Assembly (NCBI GenBank): GCA_032209605.1
Contig: JASFXZ010000016.1
Span: 15,500,001 to 15,564,000, forward strand
Direction: 5' to 3'
DNA length: 64,000 nt
Source of the DNA: Mactromeris polynyma
Taxonomy: Eukaryota > Mollusca > Bivalvia > Venerida > Mactridae
Made by a program: the position numbers and the translations under genes. This document shows positions 11,801 to 23,800 of this stretch, piece after piece; the stretch's first letter is position 1, and every line of letters starts with the position of its first letter. The notes under the pieces were generated by a model. That model was not told where the DNA came from, did no database searches, and was given only the letters and a program-made list of their open reading frames with translations.

Positions 11801-14800
11801 CAAACGATTCGTCTTTCAGACAACATTCAACACGTCATCAGTGTACACAGGAACTTGAATCAACATATTTATCTTTGTTCGAAGAGATCAGGAGCCGGTT
11901 TCTCAAAGCTCGGTTAAACTTAACGGTTGGTTAAGTTAACGGTCCGTTAAATCCGCTAACCGACCGTTACTTAACCAACCGTTAAATAAGTGTTCCTCAA
12001 AGCATTTTAACGGGAGCGTTAACTAACACTCATGTTAAAATTTAACCAACTGTTAAAAAAGTTAACATCCACTTTCAATCCCAGAATTCCACTTCCCTTA
12101 TAAGAATCCAAAATGGCTTCCCAAGCAGAAGACAACTCCAGTGCCAACCAAAATTCTAGCAGCAAAAGGGTGAGAGCCACCAATTTTAATGTTAATGAGA
12201 TTCTCAAGATAGAGGAACTTGTAAAGGCTAACCTGGTTGTTCTGCAATCTAAACTGAGCAACCAGGTTACCAATAACAGAAAAAATGAGATCTGGAAAGA
12301 GATCAGCAGGCAGGTGTCCTCACTGGGCTATGCTTACAGAAGTGACCAGGCTTGTTCTGAGAAGTGGGCAAACATCAAGAGAAAGTCCAAAGCTGATGTT
12401 ACAACAGAAAAGTTGGAGAGAAGAAAGACTGGGGGAGGTACTGTTGTTGGGTCTAGTGAGCAGTCGAAGAGGGTGGCCGACATGATGGCCGATACCTCCG
12501 CCTTTTCCGGCATCCTCGGAGGTGGAGATAGCGACGAACTAGGTAAATGCTAATATATTATGTTAAATACATCTCTGATACTGAATATTCAACAATCTGA
12601 ATAATAATTATACGAATCGTCTGCTTTGACATTTGTGGTTATTTTTAGAAATGCCTATCTATTTATAACTTACGAAAAAACCAGGTTTTGTAAATTTTGA
12701 AGAGAAAAACACTGACCTTCACAGAACACGACACGCTCTCAGAAAATGAATTAACAAGCATGTGTATCTTCTGAATTGATGTGTATAAATTGTGTCTCAT
12801 TTCGCATTAAACACACCATAAAGCACGTCGTTAATTCGTTGCTCAGAAGATTCGCTGGAAAGTTGTCCTTCCATGCTGTTTCAGTAGGTCAACGCCGCTT
12901 ACATCAAAAACTATACGAAATATATGGCTAAGCATACGATACCCGGAACTATCCAGGGCTAAGCATACGGTACCCGGAACTATCCAGGGGCGGATCCGGG
13001 ATTTGGCTCCTAATTCACCCCCTGATTTCATCTTTTTTTTCTTGCAATAAATCATTTTTTGTTACGTTTATGTACACAATCAACCATTCATTTCAGACGG
13101 GCTTCACTACTTAAGCAACACTTGTGTAAATGATGTCCATGGTAATGTTGATTGTGAGGGGGAAAAAAGCAGTCTGGACGAACCTGTTACAACAGCTCCA
13201 ACAACAAGTAGTAGCCTCATCAATGATGTACATATGAATGTGTGAGTAAACAATTATACTATTGCCATAAATAGATGAGGAATATATACCTACCATAGTG
13301 TCATATATTGTTATCACTCATATCTATTATATAAACTTTATTTATTAATTCACTGCATGAGATGCTAGTGTACATCTTCCTTGCGATACTTTTTTAATAA
13401 AATCCAGGAATTAATTACATGATGATTAAACCAAATGTATAACAACTTGTATTGATACTTTCAGTATGCCCGGTACCTCAAACACAGAAGGGAGCAAGGC
13501 GTCGGTTGTTGTATCTTCTTCAAAACGTCCACCCCAGAATAGACTGTAAGTATTTTTGTGTCATATTAGAATTATGTAGCACGTTTTTTGAGAGAATTTT
13601 TTCATTAAAGTAAACATTACTGCTATGAGTTGGAATATGTTTATACCCTCCTATATAATATAATGTCTGAATTTTAATGTGTTCAGGATTGTAATTACTC
13701 ATATATTTATTTTGTTACATTTCTGCATGTATTGTGATAAAATGATCTCCTATTATGGAAGAAAAAGCCATTAAATAAAGAGAATAAACAATGTGTGCAT
13801 ATGTATTAAATAATACAGACCATTACAGTACACTGTATTAGAAAAGGTTAATTTTCTTTAATAATAGTATTCAACCTTTCTCAAATTCCCAGTACTTATA
13901 CTATTGACTTTTAAAATCAATATATTTACTATTAATGACCAGCATTAATAAAGTCGCTGTATCTTGGATTTATTACACCTATAAGTAATTTTCTTGTGGT
14001 TGCTCTGTCAAAGTGGTATAGATGGGATTTATCCATTCCATGTGAGGAATGCTGTCATTTGTATTTTTTTTTTATTAGAGCACTACGCAAACAGGCAAAG
14101 CGGAGCAAAACTGAAATCCTCACAGATTATCAGATAGCCTATTTCAAAGGAATGGTTGAGAGGCAAGATTTGGAGAAGGAGGTGTTGCAAGTGAAGTTGA
14201 GAACGATGAAGGCAGCTGAGTGCAAGCTGTCAGAGCTGAATGCTGCAGAGCTTTTGAACGTTCTAATCGAGCAGTGAATTTCCAATTGTTAAATTTTTTT
14301 TTTAAACCTGTGAATGTTGTTATTATAACTGTTTTGAGACTGTGGAAGATAAAATAACTAAATGAAAACAAAATGTGTTTGTTTTTAAAACTTCCTTCAT
14401 TGCATGGTAAATCTATACAAAATATAAAACTTATACAAAATATTGGCGCACAATAAAACTTCGGACAGTGCTCCCGTCTCTCTCAGCATGGCCATCAATG
14501 CAGCGATCAATTTGAAGATCCTGATCATCTTCTCCTGAATCCCCAAACTCAGGCTCGTGCAAAAACTTGGCAATATTGTGTAAGACAACACACGCCATTA
14601 TAACTTTGCAAGCCTTTGCTGGAGCAAGTCGTACCTAAAAAAATAAATATGGTTAGCAAATCATATCCAGGGATTAAAATTAATGCTCTATTAGAGTGTT
14701 GGGCTAAAGTACATGCTTATAGCAGAATGAAATGGTCAAAGGGAGGTAATCCAATTTTAAACAATAGTCCCAAGCATTGTTTTTGGTCAAGTTTGATTTT

Positions 14801-17800
14801 TCTATGATGCATATTTAACAGAAATAACCCAATATTTGTAGTGCATGGGTGTAGAAATGTTTTCAAGTCGAGGAAAATATCCTTAAGTAGGAGGGAGGTC
14901 TGGGGGTCCTCCCCTAGTAGGGGTAATGTAAAAGTGATGGATTTATTTCTGCATTCCATTTCAGATTATAAAATAATATCAAAACATTAATTTTCAACAC
15001 CTGTCACTGAAAAGAATTGTCGATTTTAATAAAGAATTGTGACTTTGAAGGACCATGCAGCTCCATACAAAATTATCTTAATAGTTATGCCAGTAAGCTA
15101 GTAGCCTAATACTGTTTACTAGCCTTAGCATGCTAATGTCAGGCAGCATACACATTTTCAATTGCATTAGCATTGCAAGTAGCAGACACATCTATGAACT
15201 ATACAAAAAACTTCTTAATCAATTAAATTTTGAAGGGTCATTAATCCTTACAAATTTATCCTACAGTTATGATTTTGATTGCTACTGATATCCAGTGATA
15301 GTAAGTCCATGTACCAAGTTATACATGTATTGCAATAGCATAAAACAGTAAATGGAATATTGGACTTTTAACTTTAATAAAAAGGAAAGTCCAAAGAGTC
15401 ATTGCTCCAAACAAGATCATCCTTCTAGTCTCTAACTGATACTTCATGATAGAAATTAAGTGTACTTGTTAGGTCAAATAAAAAAATGCTTTGTTTCTGG
15501 TGACCTGACTGACCTTACATTTTGACCGCCAACCGTAACTTTTTTAGGGGTTATTAACAATATCAACCTCTGCTAATCCTCATATCGACAATATGTAATT
15601 TGATAGTTGCGAGAAAAGTAGCCGGTGAGAATGCTCAAATAGCCGGTTCATTTTTCCGGCTTCCGGCTCATTTCTACTACTAGTGTACCTTTATGATCCT
15701 CAATTCACAGTGGGTTATTTATGCCCTCTTGTTAACTTTCAATGATAATATGAAATGAAACGTCCATGCACTGCGGGGGCATATTTCTCTTACAGTGACA
15801 GCTCTTGTTTCATATATATTTACACCTTGACATGGATAATGATTGAAATTACATTTACCTCAGAATGTAGAGCATGAAATCGACGCTTCAATTGACCAAA
15901 CGCTCTTTCAATTGTAACCCTTGTCTTCGTGTGACTGTTCTGGTAGCGAACTTTTTCTTCTGTGTTGGTTACCAAAAATGGTGTCATCAAAAAGGGTCTG
16001 CATGGGTACCTGGTTTCAAAGAAATTAATGTTTTTTAGTTTATGATAATTTAAATGTTGCGGAATCTCTTTACGAGCATGATTATTATTTGATAATGGAT
16101 ATTACGCAGTAAATTTATTGCTGTGGTGAGTGGTGACCTAGAGGAAGGGCGAAATGAGATGTACATGCTTAAATTGCTGTAAATATTGTTGTTGTCAGAC
16201 ACAATTCAAGTTACTATAGGGCACCTGCAAATTTTTTTTTAGGGCCCTAATTAGTGATTAAACTTACCCGCTATCTCCTAGAAGTATCCCATCTGCAAAA
16301 GCGGTGTTTTCTCTCTCCAGTCTCTGACACAGGCCCGACGTCCGAAAAACATGGCTATCATGGCAGGACCCTGGCCAGCTGGCATTCACACTTGTAAATA
16401 TTCCTGAAATTAATAATTTGTTTTGTATATGGATGGTTACAGATGAATTAACTGACTCATACCTATTACTCAAGTAAATTATTGTGTTGTCTGCACATAG
16501 TTTAATGACATGTACATGATATTGCATCAGGCATACCATTAAAGGTATCAATAATAATACCTGGCACAAGTTACCCTGGGTACGCTTCTCTAAAAATCAC
16601 ACCATGAGCTTTTAATGTGCATACATATGATAAGTGCTTTATATGGAAGTCATCAAATCAGTTTAGTTTAATTAATAACATTTTATTGTCCATGCTAAGT
16701 TCAAATATGACATATATACATTTACAATCAATTTATAGAGATAACATTTTCAAATGGATTGGGTTACGAGTTATTACAACATCTGAATTGACCCTCTCAC
16801 TTCTCCATCATGTTAGTGATGCCAGGGGAGATCACCACGGAGCAGTAGTTCACTATTCAACCGTGTCCGTAGCACTAGCCGGTATTTTTAAATTATTTTT
16901 ATTCAAGTACTTAAGTGGCTTTGACCTACAAACAAAAATGGAAGAGAACGAAAACAGAAACTTATTGCATGTATACTATACCTTCATTGTCACAAACGGC
17001 TTGCACATTAATGCTGTGATATCCCTTCCGGTTGACAAACGAAGCCTCGTCAATCCTCGGACCCTGGATCCTCACATGGGTCCCGTCAATGCACCCGATG
17101 ACGTTCGGGAAACCGGCAATGTCAAAAAAGTCAGTGGCAATTTTCTTTTTTTCTTCGTTATTTGGCCATTTGATAAATTCATGCATCTTCCGGAGAATGG
17201 CTGTAACAACGCTGTCCAAAACCCTACAAACTGTGCTTTTACTGAAGCCTACAGTATCCCCAACCACATTGAACATTGCCCCAGTGGCTAAATAACGCAA
17301 TGCTAACAGAACTTGGTCTCTAGCAGACACAGCGTTATTTCTGTAAGTTGATCTTTTCAAATCATCCTCAAGCAACAGAACCAAATAATTGACACCATGG
17401 TTGGTAAACCTATACCTCTGCACCATTTCAGAGTCATTTAAATTGGCTATATGGCTGGAACGCCTGTAGGTCCGTGCCTTCCTAATATTTACTGGCAGTA
17501 CAGCGGCCATCTTGAATTCTCCTGTTAAACTTTAACCAAGGTTTAATCGACCTCTAAACCACGATTAGTTTAACCGGTGGTTTGACTGTTAAAGTGGACG
17601 TTAAATGTGGACGTTATTTTTGAGAAACAGAATTTAACTTGACGGTTAACTTTAACGGCCGGTTAGCATATTTAACCAACCGTTAAGTTTAACCGAGCTT
17701 TGAGAAACCGGCTCCAGTCCTATATCAATTATAATTAACTAGATTCCGCACACTTGATAGCGATTCGAGTCAGACAGATGGAACGGACTCACTGAACGCG

Positions 17801-20800
17801 TGTNNNNNNNNNNNNNNNNNNNNNNNNNNNNNNNNNNNNNNNNNNNNNNNNNNNNNNNNNNNNNNNNNNNNNNNNNNNNNNNNNNNNNNNNNNNNNNNNN
17901 NNNNNNNNNNNNNNNNNNNNNNNNNNNNNNNNNNNNNNNNNNNNNNNNNNNNNNNNNNNNNNNNNNNNNNNNNNNNNNNNNNNNNNNNNNNNNNNNNNNN
18001 NNNCCGCCTTTTCCGGCATCCTCGGAGGTGGAGATAGCGACGAACTAGGTAAATGCTAATATATTATGTTAAATACATCTCTGATACTGAATATTCAACA
18101 ATCTGAATAATAATTATACGAATCGTCTGCTTTGACATTTGTGGTTATTTTTAGAAATGCCTATCTATTTATAACTTACGAAAAAACCAGGTTTTGTAAA
18201 TTTTGAAGAGAAAAACACTGACCTTCACAGAACACGACACGCTCTCAGAAAATGAATTAACAAGCATGTGTATCTTCTGAATTGATGTGTATAAATTGTG
18301 TCTCATTTCGCATTAAACACACCATAAAGCACGTCGTTAATTCGTTGCTCAGAAGATTCGCTGGAAAGTTGTCCTTCCATGCTGTTTCAGTAGGTCAACG
18401 CCGCTTACATCAAAAACTATACGAAATATATGGCTAAGCATACGATACCCGGAACTATCCAGGGCTAAGCATACGGTACCCGGAACTATCCAGGGGCGGA
18501 TCCGGGATTTGGCTCCTAATTCACCCCCTGATTTCATCTTTTTTTTCTTGCAATAAATCATTTTTTGTTACGTTTATGTACACAATCAACCATTCATTTC
18601 AGACGGGCTTCACTACTTAAGCAACACTTGTGTAAATGATGTCCATGGTAATGTTGATTGTGAGGGGGAAAAAAGCAGTCTGGACGAACCTGTTACAACA
18701 GCTCCAACAACAAGTAGTAGCCTCATCAATGATGTACATATGAATGTGTGAGTAAACAATTATACTATTGCCATAAATAGATGAGGAATATATACCTACC
18801 ATAGTGTCATATATTGTTATCACTCATATCTATTATATAAACTTTATTTATTAATTCACTGCATGAGATGCTAGTGTACATCTTCCTTGCGATACTTTTT
18901 TAATAAAATCCAGGAATTAATTACATGATGATTAAACCAAATGTATAACAACTTGTATTGATACTTTCAGTATGCCCGGTACCTCAAACACAGAAGGGAG
19001 CAAGGCGTCGGTTGTTGTATCTTCTTCAAAACGTCCACCCCAGAATAGACTGTAAGTATTTTTGTGTCATATTAGAATTATGTAGCACGTTTTTTGAGAG
19101 AATTTTTTCATTAAAGTAAACATTACTGCTATGAGTTGGAATATGTTTATACCCTCCTATATAATATAATGTCTGAATTTTAATGTGTTCAGGATTGTAA
19201 TTACTCATATATTTATTTTGTTACATTTCTGCATGTATTGTGATAAAATGATCTCCTATTATGGAAGAAAAAGCCATTAAATAAAGAGAATAAACAATGT
19301 GTGCATATGTATTAAATAATACAGACCATTACAGTACACTGTATTAGAAAAGGTTAATTTTCTTTAATAATAGTATTCAACCTTTCTCAAATTCCCAGTA
19401 CTTATACTATTGACTTTTAAAATCAATATATTTACTATTAATGACCAGCATTAATAAAGTCGCTGTATCTTGGATTTATTACACCTATAAGTAATTTTCT
19501 TGTGGTTGCTCTGTCAAAGTGGTATAGATGGGATTTATCCATTCCATGTGAGGAATGCTGTCATTTGTATTTTTTTTTTATTAGAGCACTACGCAAACAG
19601 GCAAAGCGGAGCAAAACTGAAATCCTCACAGATTATCAGATAGCCTATTTCAAAGGAATGGTTGAGAGGCAAGATTTGGAGAAGGAGGTGTTGCAAGTGA
19701 AGTTGAGAACGATGAAGGCAGCTGAGTGCAAGCTGTCAGAGCTGAATGCTGCAGAGCTTTTGAACGTTCTAATCGAGCAGTGAATTTCCAATTGTTAAAT
19801 TTTTTTTTTAAACCTGTGAATGTTGTTATTATAACTGTTTTGAGACTGTGGAAGATAAAATAACTAAATGAAAACAAAATGTGTTTGTTTTTAAAACTTC
19901 CTTCATTGCATGGTAAATCTATACAAAATATAAAACTTATACAAAATATTGGCGCACAATAAAACTTCGGACAGTGCTCCCGTCTCTCTCAGCATGGCCA
20001 TCAATGCAGCGATCAATTTGAAGATCCTGATCATCTTCTCCTGAATCCCCAAACTCAGGCTCGTGCAAAAACTTGGCAATATTGTGTAAGACAACACACG
20101 CCATTATAACTTTGCAAGCCTTTGCTGGAGCAAGTCGTACCTAAAAAAATAAATATGGTTAGCAAATCATATCCAGGGATTAAAATTAATGCTCTATTAG
20201 AGTGTTGGGCTAAAGTACATGCTTATAGCAGAATGAAATGGTCAAAGGGAGGTAATCCAATTTTAAACAATAGTCCCAAGCATTGTTTTTGGTCAAGTTT
20301 GATTTTTCTATGATGCATATTTAACAGAAATAACCCAATATTTGTAGTGCATGGGTGTAGAAATGTTTTCAAGTCGAGGAAAATATCCTTAAGTAGGAGG
20401 GAGGTCTGGGGGTCCTCCCCTAGTAGGGGTAATGTAAAAGTGATGGATTTATTTCTGCATTCCATTTCAGATTATAAAATAATATCAAAACATTAATTTT
20501 CAACACCTGTCACTGAAAAGAATTGTCGATTTTAATAAAGAATTGTGACTTTGAAGGACCATGCAGCTCCATACAAAATTATCTTAATAGTTATGCCAGT
20601 AAGCTAGTAGCCTAATACTGTTTACTAGCCTTAGCATGCTAATGTCAGGCAGCATACACATTTTCAATTGCATTAGCATTGCAAGTAGCAGACACATCTA
20701 TGAACTATACAAAAAACTTCTTAATCAATTAAATTTTGAAGGGTCATTAATCCTTACAAATTTATCCTACAGTTATGATTTTGATTGCTACTGATATCCA

Positions 20801-23800
20801 GTGATAGTAAGTCCATGTACCAAGTTATACATGTATTGCAATAGCATAAAACAGTAAATGGAATATTGGACTTTTAACTTTAATAAAAAGGAAAGTCCAA
20901 AGAGTCATTGCTCCAAACAAGATCATCCTTCTAGTCTCTAACTGATACTTCATGATAGAAATTAAGTGTACTTGTTAGGTCAAATAAAAAAATGCTTTGT
21001 TTCTGGTGACCTGACTGACCTTACATTTTGACCGCCAACCGTAACTTTTTTAGGGGTTATTAACAATATCAACCTCTGCTAATCCTCATATCGACAATAT
21101 GTAATTTGATAGTTGCGAGAAAAGTAGCCGGTGAGAATGCTCAAATAGCCGGTTCATTTTTCCGGCTTCCGGCTCATTTCTACTACTAGTGTACCTTTAT
21201 GATCCTCAATTCACAGTGGGTTATTTATGCCCTCTTGTTAACTTTCAATGATAATATGAAATGAAACGTCCATGCACTGCGGGGGCATATTTCTCTTACA
21301 GTGACAGCTCTTGTTTCATATATATTTACACCTTGACATGGATAATGATTGAAATTACATTTACCTCAGAATGTAGAGCATGAAATCGACGCTTCAATTG
21401 ACCAAACGCTCTTTCAATTGTAACCCTTGTCTTCGTGTGACTGTTCTGGTAGCGAACTTTTTCTTCTGTGTTGGTTACCAAAAATGGTGTCATCAAAAAG
21501 GGTCTGCATGGGTACCTGGTTTCAAAGAAATTAATGTTTTTTAGTTTATGATAATTTAAATGTTGCGGAATCTCTTTACGAGCATGATTATTATTTGATA
21601 ATGGATATTACGCAGTAAATTTATTGCTGTGGTGAGTGGTGACCTAGAGGAAGGGCGAAATGAGATGTACATGCTTAAATTGCTGTAAATATTGTTGTTG
21701 TCAGACACAATTCAAGTTACTATAGGGCACCTGCAAATTTTTTTTTAGGGCCCTAATTAGTGATTAAACTTACCCGCTATCTCCTAGAAGTATCCCATCT
21801 GCAAAAGCGGTGTTTTCTCTCTCCAGTCTCTGACACAGGCCCGACGTCCGAAAAACATGGCTATCATGGCAGGACCCTGGCCAGCTGGCATTCACACTTG
21901 TAAATATTCCTGAAATTAATAATTTGTTTTGTATATGGATGGTTACAGATGAATTAACTGACTCATACCTATTACTCAAGTAAATTATTGTGTTGTCTGC
22001 ACATAGTTTAATGACATGTACATGATATTGCATCAGGCATACCATTAAAGGTATCAATAATAATACCTGGCACAAGTTACCCTGGGTACGCTTCTCTAAA
22101 AATCACACCATGAGCTTTTAATGTGCATACATATGATAAGTGCTTTATATGGAAGTCATCAAATCAGTTTAGTTTAATTAATAACATTTTATTGTCCATG
22201 CTAAGTTCAAATATGACATATATACATTTACAATCAATTTATAGAGATAACATTTTCAAATGGATTGGGTTACGAGTTATTACAACATCTGAATTGACCC
22301 TCTCACTTCTCCATCATGTTAGTGATGCCAGGGGAGATCACCACGGAGCAGTAGTTCACTATTCAACCGTGTCCGTAGCACTAGCCGGTATTTTTAAATT
22401 ATTTTTATTCAAGTACTTAAGTGGCTTTGACCTACAAACAAAAATGGAAGAGAACGAAAACAGAAACTTATTGCATGTATACTATACCTTCATTGTCACA
22501 AACGGCTTGCACATTAATGCTGTGATATCCCTTCCGGTTGACAAACGAAGCCTCGTCAATCCTCGGACCCTGGATCCTCACATGGGTCCCGTCAATGCAC
22601 CCGATGACGTTCGGGAAACCGGCAATGTCAAAAAAGTCAGTGGCAATTTTCTTTTTTTCTTCGTTATTTGGCCATTTGATAAATTCATGCATCTTCCGGA
22701 GAATGGCTGTAACAACGCTGTCCAAAACCCTACAAACTGTGCTTTTACTGAAGCCTACAGTATCCCCAACCACATTGAACATTGCCCCAGTGGCTAAATA
22801 ACGCAATGCTAACAGAACTTGGTCTCTAGCAGACACAGCGTTATTTCTGTAAGTTGATCTTTTCAAATCATCCTCAAGCAACAGAACCAAATAATTGACA
22901 CCATGGTTGGTAAACCTATACCTCTGCACCATTTCAGAGTCATTTAAATTGGCTATATGGCTGGAACGCCTGTAGGTCCGTGCCTTCCTAATATTTACTG
23001 GCAGTACAGCGGCCATCTTGAATTCTCCTGTTAAACTTTAACCAAGGTTTAATCGACCTCTAAACCACGATTAGTTTAACCGGTGGTTTGACTGTTAAAG
23101 TGGACGTTAAATGTGGACGTTATTTTTGAGAAACAGAATTTAACTTGACGGTTAACTTTAACGGCCGGTTAGCATATTTAACCAACCGTTAAGTTTAACC
23201 GAGCTTTGAGAAACCGGCTCCAGTCCTATATCAATTATAATTAACTAGATTCCGCACACTTGATAGCGATTCGAGTCAGACAGATGGAACGGACTCACTG
23301 AACGCGTGTATACTGAATGACGTCAGATACTTGTTTATATGATGACGTCATTAAACATATTTATCGATGACATTTTGAGAGGAAAGGTTTTTTCCTTATA
23401 ATTTACGTTTTACAGTTACGTTTGATATTAGCGAGTTGTTAAATACATTTAATAATCAAATATTGATAGATTTATGGATAAGTTTAGAAGTAATGATTTT
23501 GTGAATCGGGCTACTTTTTCGGCTCATTATAGCCTAATTACTTTCGCGTCGCTGTTGTCTGTATAAATGATGTCAAGTTTGGATGTGGATTTTCTCGTTA
23601 TTTGTCGGGTATGTGATAAATAGAATATTAAATTCGTGTTGATTAGTATTGAATTTATTGAACTCGTTCAATAAAAAGAATATGAAGCTCGCCAGAGGCT
23701 CGCTTCATATCATTTTATTCAACTCGTTCAATAAATTCAATACAAAACAACACTCATTCAATATCCTCTATTTATTATTCGTAGTCAAACCACGGCGCCT

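Larger units (their letters stand above)
11892..17714. mobile_element. Autonomous PIF/Harbinger DNA transposon, intact
   Basis: The ends are 43-bp perfect terminal inverted repeats that begin GAGCCGGTTTCTCAAAGCTC at 11892 and close with the reverse complement at 17714. The three bases CAG flank both ends (11889-11891 and 17715-17717), a 3-bp target duplication as expected for this superfamily. The element is 5.8 kb and carries the two genes typical of the family, a Myb/SANT protein and a DDE transposase, convergently arranged. Just inside each TIR lie clustered TTAACGGT/ACCGTTAA motifs, probably sites bound by the element's own proteins. No disabling lesion was found in either gene. Confidence 0.93.
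18004..23309. repeat. Second copy of 12498-17803, probable false duplication
   Basis: Every stretch compared is identical to the copy before the gap at an offset of +5506, including introns, intergenic bases and the sequence beyond the right TIR. The copy starts in the middle of Myb exon 1, exactly at the gap, and the first copy ends at the gap at the point equivalent to 23309. A real insertion would have its own ends and flanks. Unmerged overlapping contig ends explain all of this. Confidence 0.93.
11481..23620. mobile_element. M6 element (TTTATCACATACCCG ends), interrupted by Harbinger
   Basis: The left end is TTTATCACATACCCG (11481-11495) and the right end is the exact reverse complement CGGGTATGTGATAAA (23606-23620). 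Without the Harbinger insertion and the assembly duplication the element is about 0.8 kb. A second copy is at 63210-63815, and a left-end fragment lies at 57129. All share ATGCAAATGAGC, CCTAAATGAAATCC and a following TTTAATGCATTAAA. No protein is coded, so it is non-autonomous. Confidence 0.7.

Noticed and set aside
16617..17291. 224-codon plus-strand frame
   Set aside because: It lies antisense to exon 1 of the Harbinger transposase, whose catalytic motifs and splice sites are on the minus strand.
18004..23309. A second, tandem Harbinger insertion
   Set aside because: No left end is present, the copy begins at the N gap in mid-exon, and the flank beyond the right TIR is also duplicated. Contig overlap explains it better.
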